DNA of 7,975 nt from Chthoniobacterales bacterium (lineage in GTDB: Bacteria > Verrucomicrobiota > Verrucomicrobiia > Chthoniobacterales > UBA10450). The stretch's first letter is position 1. Every line of letters begins with the position of its first letter. The notes under the pieces were generated by a model. That model saw nothing but the letters and a program-made list of their open reading frames with translations, was not told the origin of the DNA and searched no databases. The position numbers and the translations under genes are program-made. Positions 1 through 6,084 of this stretch are shown in pieces. The DNA is taken from NCBI GenBank assembly GCA_013695925.1, contig JACCZO010000462.1, forward strand, positions 1 through 7,975, given 5' to 3'.

Positions 1-2
1 TC

Positions 3-263
3 CACAAGGCAGCGGGAGTCTGCGGCGTCTCGGCCGGACCGTTTGGCGGCGCGCGTATGATTCAAAGTCTGTTGCCGGTTCTGCGAGAGCTCGGGCTGGT
101 TGCGATCTCGACCGACGCTTACTTCGGTTCGGTCGGAAAGTTGTTCGATTCCTCCGGCCGCATCACCGAACCGGCCTATGAGCGCCGCCTCGGAAAGTTC
201 TTCGATGAAATGGTCTGGATGTCGCGCGCCCTGCGCTACGGCCGCGAAAAGCTCCCGGCCTAA
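3..263 (+). CDS. NADPH-dependent FMN reductase-like flavoprotein, C-terminal part (5' end outside window)
   Basis: The frame is open from the window edge to a TAA at 261-263, giving 87 visible residues. The visible protein begins HKAAGVCGVSAGPFGGARM, the stretch in which NAD(P)H-dependent FMN reductases carry a conserved VSxGxxGG(A)R motif. It continues LLPVLRELGLVAI and ends in a helix with MSRALRYGREKL, as in the C-terminal half of these flavodoxin-fold enzymes. Members bind FMN and reduce flavins or quinones with NAD(P)H in the cytoplasm; the actual substrate cannot be told here. The FMN phosphate-binding loop would lie upstream of the window. The ATG at 57 is internal (it is the M of the GGARM motif), so it should not be taken as the start. 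The stop codon lies inside a GCCTAACG octamer. Confidence 0.8.
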   Translation, partial: HKAAGVCGVSAGPFGGARMIQSLLPVLRELGLVAISTDAYFGSVGKLFDSSGRITEPAYERRLGKFFDEMVWMSRALRYGREKLPA

Positions 264-347
264 CGAACCTGGAGCAGGCTGCAGGCTTGTCAGGATCGCT
301 TCCGCCCGATCGGATGGGGGCCGGAGACGGACGCTCCCTGCCCGCAT

Positions 348-602
348 ATGGCTGCTCATCGCATTTCGCTGCGCGCAAAGGTGACCCTCGCGATGGCGAG
401 CGTCGCGGTGCTGGTCGTGGTGGCGATTCTTGGAACAAACTTTCACCTCCAGCGGACGCAGCTGCTGGAGGAATTTCAAACCTTTGTCAGAGGTGTGGCT
501 GGCACAACGGCCCTCGCCTTGTCGGGCGAAGAGATCGATTCGATTCACAAGCCTAACGATTCTGCTTCCAGCGCCTTTGGCCGGGCTATTTCCCTCCCGT
601 GA
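348..602 (+). pseudogene. Truncated N-terminus of a membrane-anchored sensor/signalling protein
   Basis: The 84-codon frame starts MAAHRISLRAKVTLAMASV, with one hydrophobic membrane segment at about residues 12-28. An extracytoplasmic-looking helix follows (LQRTQLLEEFQTFVRGVAGTTALALSGEEIDSIH, residues about 34-67), then NDSASSAFGRAI. This layout (short cytoplasmic tail, membrane anchor, then a helix ending in a phrase of the type 'A.AL.I.G..I..I') is familiar from the sensor N-termini of histidine kinases and adenylate/guanylate cyclases. Recognisable sequence ends at about residue 80 and a TGA follows. No later frame before the oppositely oriented cupin gene continues it, and the output domain is absent. 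I read it as a remnant left by a deletion or rearrangement. A genuine short membrane protein is possible but less likely. No clear Shine-Dalgarno precedes the ATG. The 84 bp between this and the preceding gene shows nothing else recognisable. Confidence 0.55.
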
Positions 603-664
603 CGGTATAGCCTTCGGCGCGGAGTCCTCCGCCAGGTCCACCGCAGAACAGAGCGATGCTGCAG

Positions 665-790
665 GGGGGCGATGCTTGGATTTTGAGATCGACTGCTTGG
701 GTGGCACCTGCTTCTATTGGATCGGATGGCTCGGAAAACACGGATCGAATTCCAGCGCGCTCTCAAAATTCAAGCATCGCCCCCTTTTTT
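665..790 (+). repeat. 24-bp inverted repeat with 72-bp loop, followed by a T-run (MITE-like or large terminator hairpin)
   Basis: The left arm at 665-688 begins GGGGGCGATGCTTG and the right arm at 761-784 ends CAAGCATCGCCCCC. The arms match at 23 of 24 positions, and the one mismatch (G679 with T770) is a G.U pair in plus-strand RNA, so the whole 24-bp helix could form. Six Ts follow directly at 785-790, as at an intrinsic terminator for plus-strand transcripts. Inside the loop, 716-723 and 743-750 pair at 7 of 8 positions. The loop is far larger than in ordinary terminators, so a small non-autonomous mobile element or a structured RNA is equally possible. I see no target-site duplication at the borders. 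The element sits between the truncated sensor and the 3' end of the cupin gene; the rest of 603-796 shows no coding potential I can support. Confidence 0.6.
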
Positions 791-796
791 CCTTCC

Positions 797-1243
797 CTAG
801 CTGCTGACGGAATTCTGCTTTCGATCGTAGGGGACAATATTGTCCCATTCTTCGGCGGAAGAGCGGGCGACGAAAGCGACCACTGGCTCTGTCTCGCTCA
901 GGTTGAAAACCTCATGCGGGACGCCGGGCCTGATGTAGATAAAATCGCCCGCTTCGTTCTCGATGCTTTTCGTTAGGCCAGCGCCGAACTCGTGCCGCAC
1001 TTTGCCTCCCAAGATGTAAAGGATGAGCTCGAAGCCGACGTGGATGTGTGCATGGGCCACGCCGCCAGGCGGAATGGTCGCGATGTTGGCTGAAAGTTTC
1101 GTCGTTCCGACGTTCTTGGCCGACATTCCTTGCTTGTAGTGGATGCCGTTCCAATCGCGCCGCGCGCCACCGCCCCGAATGGTGAGAATGCCGTCGTGAT
1201 CTTCGACCGCGCTTCGATCGACCGTGTCGTTTTTGTTCGTCAT
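797..1243 (-). CDS. Cupin-domain protein (single-domain, metal-site type)
   Basis: 148 residues forming one small beta-barrel cupin. Cupin motif 1 fits the consensus exactly: G60, H66, H68, E72 and G79 with canonical spacing. Motif 2 runs from G99 to N114 (GDFIYIRPGVPHEVFN), with H110 as the fourth metal ligand; the usual proline at position 105 is arginine. All four residues that normally bind the metal are present, so metal binding is likely. The reaction is not readable, because this subfamily includes oxygenases, isomerases and binding proteins. There is no signal peptide, so it is probably cytoplasmic. It starts 30 bp after the antiporter stop on the same strand, suggesting cotranscription. 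I see no Shine-Dalgarno at the ATG. An in-frame ATG at residue 40 would remove part of the N-terminal strand region, so the longer start is preferred. Confidence 0.85.
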   Translation of the reverse strand: MTNKNDTVDRSAVEDHDGILTIRGGGARRDWNGIHYKQGMSAKNVGTTKLSANIATIPPGGVAHAHIHVGFELILYILGGKVRHEFGAGLTKSIENEAGDFIYIRPGVPHEVFNLSETEPVVAFVARSSAEEWDNIVPYDRKQNSVSS

Positions 1244-1273
1244 CGTGGCGCGAAACTCGCGCTTCCGCGGGAA

Positions 1274-3004
1274 TCACGCCAGCACTTCCGCACGGTCGTG
1301 CAGGACGCGCTGGAGAGCAGCTCGTTTCTGGCCTAACAAACCCTCGGTCGCGGCGCGCACGGCTTCGAGCAGGTCGGCCGCTTCCTGCAGGCGGGCCAGA
1401 GTTACGTAGTCCGCGCCCGCCGCAAGGAGCGCGTCGGCCTGGGCTAAAACTTCCGCAGTCGCGATGATTTTCGCCTTGGGATTGAGGCCCCGCAACATCC
1501 GGACGAGCCGTTCATTCGTCGTGCCTTTCAGGATTGAATCCGGGATGGTGCAAATGAGGACCTCCGCATGTTCCACCTCGGCGTGCAGGAGCGTGTCGCG
1601 CTGACTGATGTCGCCGTAGATGACCCGCACCTTGCGCTCGAGCAACCCTTCCCGCGCCACGGGGCTGAAGTCGACGACTGCGGTGTGCCCAATCAGATCC
1701 GGTGCGTGCCGCTGCATCTCCTCCAGGAGTGAGCTGGCGGTACGAAAGAAGCCGAGAAAAACAATTCGCGCCTTGCCATGACCGTCGCCGCCTTCGGCAT
1801 GGGCGTCATCCGGGACGTGGTCCAGATCGCGCAGTCCGCGTTTTTTCAACCAGGGGATCAGGTTGCGGGCGAGGCTGTCCGATTTCGACATGCCGAAAGT
1901 TGAGACGGCGGCGAGCAGGGTAAAGGCGAGCGCGACCAGGCCGGTCGTGGCCGGGTTGGCGAGATGATGTTCCACAGCGCCGAGAGCAAGAATGACGAGC
2001 GAGAATTCGCTCACCTGGCCGAGGTTGATTGCGGGAATGATGCTTGTGCGCAATCCCTGCCGCATCAGATAGAGCGGCGCAAAGGTCGTGAGAAAGCGGC
2101 TCACCATCACGAAAGCCGCGAAGACGAGCGCCCAGCCAATCAGGATCGGGGTCGGAAAGGGGATTTGCATGCCGAGGCCGACAAAGAAAAGGGTCAGGAA
2201 AAAATCGCGCAGACTTGTGACTTTGGCGGTCACATCGAGCGCGTAAGGAAAGGTGGAAAGCGCCACGCCTGCGATCAGGGCGCCCATTTCGCGCGAAAGA
2301 TGGAGCCGCTCGCCGAGCTCACCGACGAGGAAACACCAGGCGAGCGCGCCGACCTGGACGAGCTCAGGCGAGCGCGCGACGTGCCGGAAGATCGCCGGCA
2401 GGACATAACGACTAACGACAAGCGCCGCGGCGACGAGCAGGACGACGCGAACGAGTGACAAGAGCAGGATGCTGGGCGCGAGATTCTCCAGGTTCGGCTG
2501 GACGGCGAGAAAAAGGATCGCCGCCAAGTCCTGCAGCACGAGAACGCCGAGGGTGATGCGCCCGGTGAGAGTGTCGAGCTCCTGTTTTTCATAGAGCACT
2601 TTGACGATGATGACCGTGCTGCTGAGTGCGCCGGCCACGCCGAGATAAAGCGCGTCCCATTCCCCGCCGCCCAAACCGAAGCCGCAGAGCCGGAAAAAGA
2701 AAACGCCGAGAACGGCCCCGGCGCAGATTTGGACGAGCGCGGTGAGGGTGATCGAGCGGCCCGCGCTCACGATTTTTTTCAGATCGATCTCGAGGCCGAT
2801 CATGAAGAGCAGGAAGATGAGGCCGAGCTCGGCGATGGCCGAGATGCTCTCGGCCGAGGCGATCAGGCCCGACCCGGCCGGCCCGAGAGCGAAGCCCGCA
2901 ACCAGATAAGCGAGGAGAATCGGTTGCCGGAATTGTTGTGCGATGAGCCCGAGCAACCAGGCGGCGGCGATGCTGAACGTAATGTCGCGAACGAGTTCGT
3001 GCAT
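1274..3004 (-). CDS. CPA2-family (Kef-type) cation:proton antiporter with C-terminal RCK-like domain
   Basis: 576 residues. Residues 1-375 form a polytopic membrane domain of about 12 hydrophobic segments typical of monovalent cation:proton antiporter-2 proteins. Landmarks are FMIGLEID (67-74), LVLQDLAAI with the conserved Gln158-Asp159 pair, the SREMGALIAGV segment (about 237-247), FFVGLGMQ (273-280) and GQVSEFSLVI (329-339). After a charged linker with DDAHAEGGDGHG (399-410) comes a Rossmann-like RCK/TrkA-N domain from about 411. It has an acidic residue at the end of its second strand (D445) and the family phrase VIYGDISQ (461-468). The expected GxGxxG nucleotide loop is replaced by GFFRTAS (418-424). 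The likely role is K+ or Na+ exchange against H+ across the inner membrane, gated by the RCK domain; ion specificity is not readable. It lies downstream of rpe and 30 bp upstream of the cupin. No Shine-Dalgarno; the start is preceded by a pyrimidine-rich tract. Confidence 0.9.
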   Translation of the reverse strand: MHELVRDITFSIAAAWLLGLIAQQFRQPILLAYLVAGFALGPAGSGLIASAESISAIAELGLIFLLFMIGLEIDLKKIVSAGRSITLTALVQICAGAVLGVFFFRLCGFGLGGGEWDALYLGVAGALSSTVIIVKVLYEKQELDTLTGRITLGVLVLQDLAAILFLAVQPNLENLAPSILLLSLVRVVLLVAAALVVSRYVLPAIFRHVARSPELVQVGALAWCFLVGELGERLHLSREMGALIAGVALSTFPYALDVTAKVTSLRDFFLTLFFVGLGMQIPFPTPILIGWALVFAAFVMVSRFLTTFAPLYLMRQGLRTSIIPAINLGQVSEFSLVILALGAVEHHLANPATTGLVALAFTLLAAVSTFGMSKSDSLARNLIPWLKKRGLRDLDHVPDDAHAEGGDGHGKARIVFLGFFRTASSLLEEMQRHAPDLIGHTAVVDFSPVAREGLLERKVRVIYGDISQRDTLLHAEVEHAEVLICTIPDSILKGTTNERLVRMLRGLNPKAKIIATAEVLAQADALLAAGADYVTLARLQEAADLLEAVRAATEGLLGQKRAALQRVLHDRAEVLA

Positions 3005-3065
3005 AAAAGAAGAGAAGGCGCGCCGGGCGCACAGCAGCTAGGGTAATGAGTTCTTGAGTTCTGAT

Positions 3066-3164
3066 CCAGAGAACGCGCCTCTGGCAATGGCGGCCCGGTT
3101 TGCAACCCGGCCTCGACGGCTTACAAAGCCGTCCTCCGTGGCACTGCTTTTCAAGCGCAGGAGG
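3066..3164 (-). repeat. Cluster of four consecutive stem-loops in the rpe-antiporter spacer
   Basis: Four palindromes follow each other. 3066-3084 is a 6-bp stem CCAGAG/CTCTGG with a 7-nt loop. 3092-3112 has 4+4 bp around one mismatch. 3115-3133 is a perfect 8-bp stem GACGGCTT/AAGCCGTC with a 3-nt centre. 3133-3164 has an outer CCTCC/GGAGG stem and an inner GCTT/AAGC stem. Read on the minus strand, in the direction of rpe transcription, the last three have centres TTGAAAA, TTTGTAA and TTGCAAA. The block could shape the 3' end of rpe mRNA or be a dispersed REP-like repeat. There is no T-run to mark it as a standard intrinsic terminator. A 43-codon frame (3038-3169, minus) runs through it, but it looks repeat-derived. 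Confidence 0.65.
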
Positions 3165-3192
3165 TTCATTTTTAGAAAACTCACTGCACTAG

Positions 3193-3858
3193 CTAGCCAT
3201 CGCGCAGACTGCGGATCGCTTCGGCGTAATCGGCATGCTTGAAAATGGAAGTTCCGGCGACGAGGACGTTGGCGCCATTTTCGATCGAAAGACGGGCCGT
3301 CTCGACGTTGATCCCGCCGTCGACCTCAATCTCGTATTCCAAGCCTAACGAGTCACGCAGTTGGCCCGCGCGTTGCACTTTTTCCATCATCTCCGGCCGG
3401 AACGACTGGCCGCCGAAACCGGGATGAACCGTCATGATGAGGAGCAGATCGACGTTAGGCAGATGGGGCTCGACGGTCGCGAAAGGAGTGGCGGGATTCA
3501 AAGTGAGGCCGGCCCGCCCGCCGCCTTCACGGATGAGTCGGAGCGTCGCCGCGACATCGTGCTTCGCCTCCGCCTCGACATGGACGGTGATCGAGTTCGC
3601 CCCGGCTTCGAGGAAGCGCGGCACGTAGTGATCGGCCCGCTCGATCATGAGATGGACGTCGAGCGGCAGGGTCGTTAGGCCGCGAATCAACTGCACGATC
3701 CCCGGACCAAAGGAAATGTTGTCGACGAATTGGCCGTCCATGATGTCGAGATGCAGCCAGTCAGCCCCCGCTGCGATGACGCTTCCGACCTCCTTCGCCA
3801 GATGGCCGAAATCGGCCGCGAGGATGGAGGGAGCGACGAGGATGCGGTGCGCGGTCAT
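3193..3858 (-). CDS. rpe: Ribulose-phosphate 3-epimerase
   Basis: 221 residues, the usual length for the family, which interconverts D-ribulose 5-phosphate and D-xylulose 5-phosphate in the pentose phosphate pathway (and in the Calvin cycle where present). The TIM-barrel signature residues are all in place. PSILAADF carries Ser11. HLDIMDG carries His36 and the catalytic metal ligand Asp38. DVHLMIE carries His69. MTVHPGFGGQSF lies at 142-153. EVDGGIN carries the second catalytic Asp180. The phosphate-gripping NVLVAGTSIF loop lies at 197-206. The metal-binding His/Asp set is complete, so the enzyme should be active. The ATG at 3858 is preceded on its own strand by the pyrimidine-rich tract CCCCTTCTTCC rather than a Shine-Dalgarno. 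It is divergent from mreB, with 263 bp between. Three GCCTAACG octamers fall inside this gene, two of them forcing the rare leucine codons TTA and CTA. Confidence 0.97.
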   Translation of the reverse strand: MTAHRILVAPSILAADFGHLAKEVGSVIAAGADWLHLDIMDGQFVDNISFGPGIVQLIRGLTTLPLDVHLMIERADHYVPRFLEAGANSITVHVEAEAKHDVAATLRLIREGGGRAGLTLNPATPFATVEPHLPNVDLLLIMTVHPGFGGQSFRPEMMEKVQRAGQLRDSLGLEYEIEVDGGINVETARLSIENGANVLVAGTSIFKHADYAEAIRSLRDG

Positions 3859-3872
3859 GGAAGAAGGGGAAA

Positions 3873-3980
3873 ACGTTGAACGTTCAACGTTGAACGTTCA
3901 ACGCTCAATTTCGGAAGCGCGGTATATCGCACTCTCTTTCATTGAACATTTAGCGTTGCACGTTGAAGGTTGAACGTTCC
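3873..3980. repeat. AACGTT-rich tandem and inverted repeat in the rpe-mreB divergent spacer
   Basis: The 14-mer ACGTTGAACGTTCA occurs twice in tandem (3873-3886, 3887-3900), followed by a degenerate partial copy (ACGCTCAA). Both copies are themselves near-palindromic around AACGTT. A degenerate inverted counterpart lies at about 3941-3980 (ATTGAACATTTAGCGTTG, then GAAGGTTGAACGTT), so the block could fold into a long imperfect hairpin around a unique centre. It begins 15 bp upstream of the rpe start. From memory, AACGTTGAACGTTC-type arrays are scattered through spacers of Verrucomicrobiota genomes. The remainder of the spacer (3981-4121) holds a possible mreB promoter and nothing else I recognise. 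Confidence 0.7.
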
Positions 3981-4007
3981 GGTCCGAAGGGCGGGGCGAG
4001 CTTTCCC

Positions 4008-4036
4008 TTGACGCGGGGGAGGGCCGTTCCAAGATA
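4008..4036 (+). promoter_or_regulatory. Possible sigma-70-type promoter upstream of mreB
   Basis: TTGACG at 4008-4013 matches five of six positions of a -35 box. After a 17-bp spacer comes AAGATA (4031-4036), a poor -10 match; GATACA two bases further on is no better. It lies about 85-110 bp upstream of the mreB ATG. The call rests almost entirely on the -35 hexamer. Confidence 0.25.
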
Positions 4037-4121
4037 CATGGTTTTTCACCTGCCCGGATTTGCGGCACAACTTTCGCTTCGGAGGGTCCGCCGGCGTTGA
4101 TGCAATGCTAAAGCTTTTCTC

Positions 4122-5162
4122 ATGTTAAACAGAGTTTTCGGATGGTTCTCCAGCGATATCGGGATCGACCTCGGTACCGCCAACACGCTCGTTTACGTCA
4201 AGGACCAGGGCATCGTGCTGCGAGAGCCATCCGTGGTGGCGGTGCAGGCCGGCACTTCGAAGGTGCTCGCGGTCGGCGACGAAGCGAAACGCATGCTCGG
4301 CCGCACGCCGGCCAATATCGTCGCGGTGCGTCCACTTAAAGACGGCGTTATCGCCGATTTCGAGGTGACGGAGGCGATGCTGCGCCATTTCATCACCAAA
4401 GTGCACAACAGCCGTGTTCGCGCTCGGCCCCGGGTGGTGATCGCGGTGCCTTCCGGCATTACCGAAGTGGAAAAACGCGCGGTGAGGGAATCAGCCACCC
4501 ACGCCGGGGCGCGCGAAGTTTATCTGATCGAGGAACCAATGGCGGCCGCGATCGGGGTCGGCCTCCCGGTCCAGGATCCGGCCGGCAACATGATCATCGA
4601 TATCGGTGGCGGCACGACCGAAGTCGCGCTCATCTCGCTCTCCGGCATCGTCTTCAGCCGCAGCGTGCGAGTGGCGGGCGACGAACTCGACGAAGCGATC
4701 GTGCAATATATGAAGCGCGCCTACAACCTGATGATTGGCGAGCGCACCGCGGAGGAGATCAAAATCAAGATCGGCTCCGCCTACCCAAGCGACAAGGAGA
4801 CGAGCGTAGAGGTAAAGGGTCGCGACCTGGTGGCCGGCCTGCCCAAGACCCTCACGATCACTTCGCAGGAAGTGCGCGAGGCATTGCTCGAACCGATCTC
4901 GACGATTGTCGATTCGGTGCGGATCACCCTTGAGCGTTGCCCGCCGGAATTATCGGCCGACCTGGTGGATCGCGGGCTGGTCCTGGCGGGTGGCGGCGCG
5001 CTCCTGCGCGGCTTCGATCGGTTGCTCAGCGAAGAAACCGGACTGGCGGTGCACGTGGCGGAAGACCCCTTGAGCGCGGTCGCGGAAGGCACGGGCAAAT
5101 GTCTGAATGAAATCAAGTTTCTCCGCCAGGTCGCGACCGCCGATCGGCAGTGGCGGCAGTGA
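4122..5162 (+). CDS. mreB: Rod shape-determining protein MreB (actin-like ATPase)
   Basis: 346 residues, full family length. It polymerises into membrane-bound filaments that organise lateral-wall peptidoglycan synthesis. An amphipathic N-terminus (MLNRVFGWFS) suits membrane attachment. The actin/Hsp70-fold nucleotide motifs are intact: phosphate-1 IDLGTAN (15-21), EEPMAAAIG with Glu138 in the catalytic region, phosphate-2 DIGGGTTE (160-167), and the adenosine motif LAGGGALL (288-295). It is the first gene of mreB-mreC-mreD-mrdA. The start is fixed by the N-terminal match to the family. The ATG is preceded by AAGCTTTTCTC, with no Shine-Dalgarno at normal distance; a GGAGGG about 36 nt upstream is too far to serve. 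Confidence 0.98.
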   Translation: MLNRVFGWFSSDIGIDLGTANTLVYVKDQGIVLREPSVVAVQAGTSKVLAVGDEAKRMLGRTPANIVAVRPLKDGVIADFEVTEAMLRHFITKVHNSRVRARPRVVIAVPSGITEVEKRAVRESATHAGAREVYLIEEPMAAAIGVGLPVQDPAGNMIIDIGGGTTEVALISLSGIVFSRSVRVAGDELDEAIVQYMKRAYNLMIGERTAEEIKIKIGSAYPSDKETSVEVKGRDLVAGLPKTLTITSQEVREALLEPISTIVDSVRITLERCPPELSADLVDRGLVLAGGGALLRGFDRLLSEETGLAVHVAEDPLSAVAEGTGKCLNEIKFLRQVATADRQWRQ

Positions 5163-5171
5163 ATCAAATTT

Positions 5172-5259
5172 CTGATTGCGGATTTCTGCGTCCTGATTGT
5201 CGCAGCAGGAGATCGTCGCGCCTGAAGATCGATTTCTGCAATCAGCAATCCGCAATCAG
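5172..5259. repeat. 17-bp inverted repeat filling the mreB-mreC spacer
   Basis: CTGATTGCGGATTTCTG at 5172-5188 and CAGCAATCCGCAATCAG at 5243-5259 are reverse complements at 16 of 17 positions, separated by 54 bp. Partial copies of the same words (CTGATTG at 5193-5199, AATCAGCGATCAG just after the right arm) suggest a low-complexity repeat family. It starts 9 bp after the mreB stop and ends 15 bp before the mreC ATG. The folded mRNA would therefore hold mreB and mreC as separate segments and could tune stability or relative expression. A dispersed repeat without function is equally possible. Confidence 0.65.
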
Positions 5260-5274
5260 CGATCAGCCATCTCG

Positions 5275-6078
5275 ATGAATCGCAGGAGCATCGTCGCGAT
5301 CGTTCTTTTTGCGGCGGCTCTCCTTGCCCTTCTCAGCATCGGCCCGCAGGCGACCCATAATATTCAAGCGACATTTTTCCAGGCCATCTCGCCGTTTCTT
5401 AAGACCGGTTCGGGTCTCGAGCGGCAAATAAGGTCGGTGCGCGCAGGCCTGAAGTCGCTCGAAGAACTGGAACGCGAGAACGCTGCGCTCAGGGTGGAAA
5501 ATCGCTCGCTCAAGGCGACGAACGAGGCGCTGCGCGATGTCGAGCATGAGGTCAATCGCCTCCGCCACGCGCTCAATTATCGCGAGCGCTCGTTCTTTCG
5601 GCTCGTCCCCGCGGAAGTCGTCTCCCGCGATTCGTCGACCTGGTGGCGCACGGTTACGATCAATCGCGGCTCAGCCGATGGGCTCGCGCCCGAGATGCCC
5701 GTCTTGACCGATGAAGGCCTAGTCGGCCGCACCACCACGGTGAGTGAAAACATTTCCGTAGTCCTCTTAATCTCGGACGAAAACTGCCGCGTCGCGGCCA
5801 CCGTGGAGGGAACGCGCGAGCAGGGGATCGTGACGGGCGAACGTGTCGCGGGGAGCCTCTCACCGCTGCTCGACCTCAATTACCTGTCGAAACAGGCCGA
5901 GCTGAAGGACGGCCAAAAGGTCTACACCTCGGGCGTGGGCGGCGTTTTCCCGTCGGGGCTTTTTCTTGGGACGATCAAAAGTTTCAAGATTCGCGCACTC
6001 GACAGCCAAGCCAAGCTCGCTCCGGCGGTCGACTTGGCGAAGCTGGAGGATGTGTTTGTCGTGATCGGAAGGAAATGA
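5275..6078 (+). CDS. mreC: Rod shape-determining protein MreC
   Basis: 267 residues from the ATG at 5275. The order is a short basic tail (MNRR), one membrane segment (about 5-23), a coiled-coil region rich in E/L/R (about 58-103), then the periplasmic beta-domain pair. Family landmarks are WWRTVTINRGSADGL (123-137), GLVGRT (148-153), VYTSGVGGVFPSGLFLG (216-232) and the terminal PAVDLAKLEDVFVV (250-263). MreC links cytoplasmic MreB and MreD to PBP2 and activates PBP2 in the elongasome. An upstream in-frame ATG at 5197 would add 26 residues translated from the spacer repeat (including RSAIRNQRSAI), with no membrane-protein logic, so the later start is preferred. No Shine-Dalgarno precedes it. 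Confidence 0.95.
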   Translation: MNRRSIVAIVLFAAALLALLSIGPQATHNIQATFFQAISPFLKTGSGLERQIRSVRAGLKSLEELERENAALRVENRSLKATNEALRDVEHEVNRLRHALNYRERSFFRLVPAEVVSRDSSTWWRTVTINRGSADGLAPEMPVLTDEGLVGRTTTVSENISVVLLISDENCRVAATVEGTREQGIVTGERVAGSLSPLLDLNYLSKQAELKDGQKVYTSGVGGVFPSGLFLGTIKSFKIRALDSQAKLAPAVDLAKLEDVFVVIGRK

Positions 6079-6084
6079 GAGGGA

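Noticed and set aside
57..263. Independent 68-residue ORF from ATG 57
   Set aside because: The frame is open to the window edge and the upstream residues carry the conserved VSxGxxGG motif, so this ATG is internal to a longer gene.
430..807. 125-codon plus-strand frame running from the sensor remnant through the inverted repeat
   Set aside because: It overlaps the recognisable sensor frame in another phase, and its product shows no family features; it is open only because the region is GC-rich.
1964..2458. 164-codon plus-strand frame
   Set aside because: It lies wholly antisense to the well-supported antiporter gene; its charged, low-complexity product (many E/D/R/H) is typical of a shadow frame in GC-rich DNA.
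3092..3164. Possible tRNA genes suggested by anticodon-loop-like hairpins
   Set aside because: No acceptor stem, D-arm or T-arm can be built around any of the hairpins; they are only isolated stem-loops.
3873..3976. CRISPR-like array
   Set aside because: The repeats are directly adjacent 14-mers with no unique spacers between, and there are no cas genes in the window.
4781..5248. 155-codon minus-strand frame opposite mreB
   Set aside because: Antisense to conserved mreB codons; serine/arginine-rich shadow with no recognisable family.
5197..5274. Extended N-terminus for MreC from ATG 5197
   Set aside because: The extra 26 residues come from the spacer repeat, and would put a polar extension before the usual basic tail and membrane anchor.
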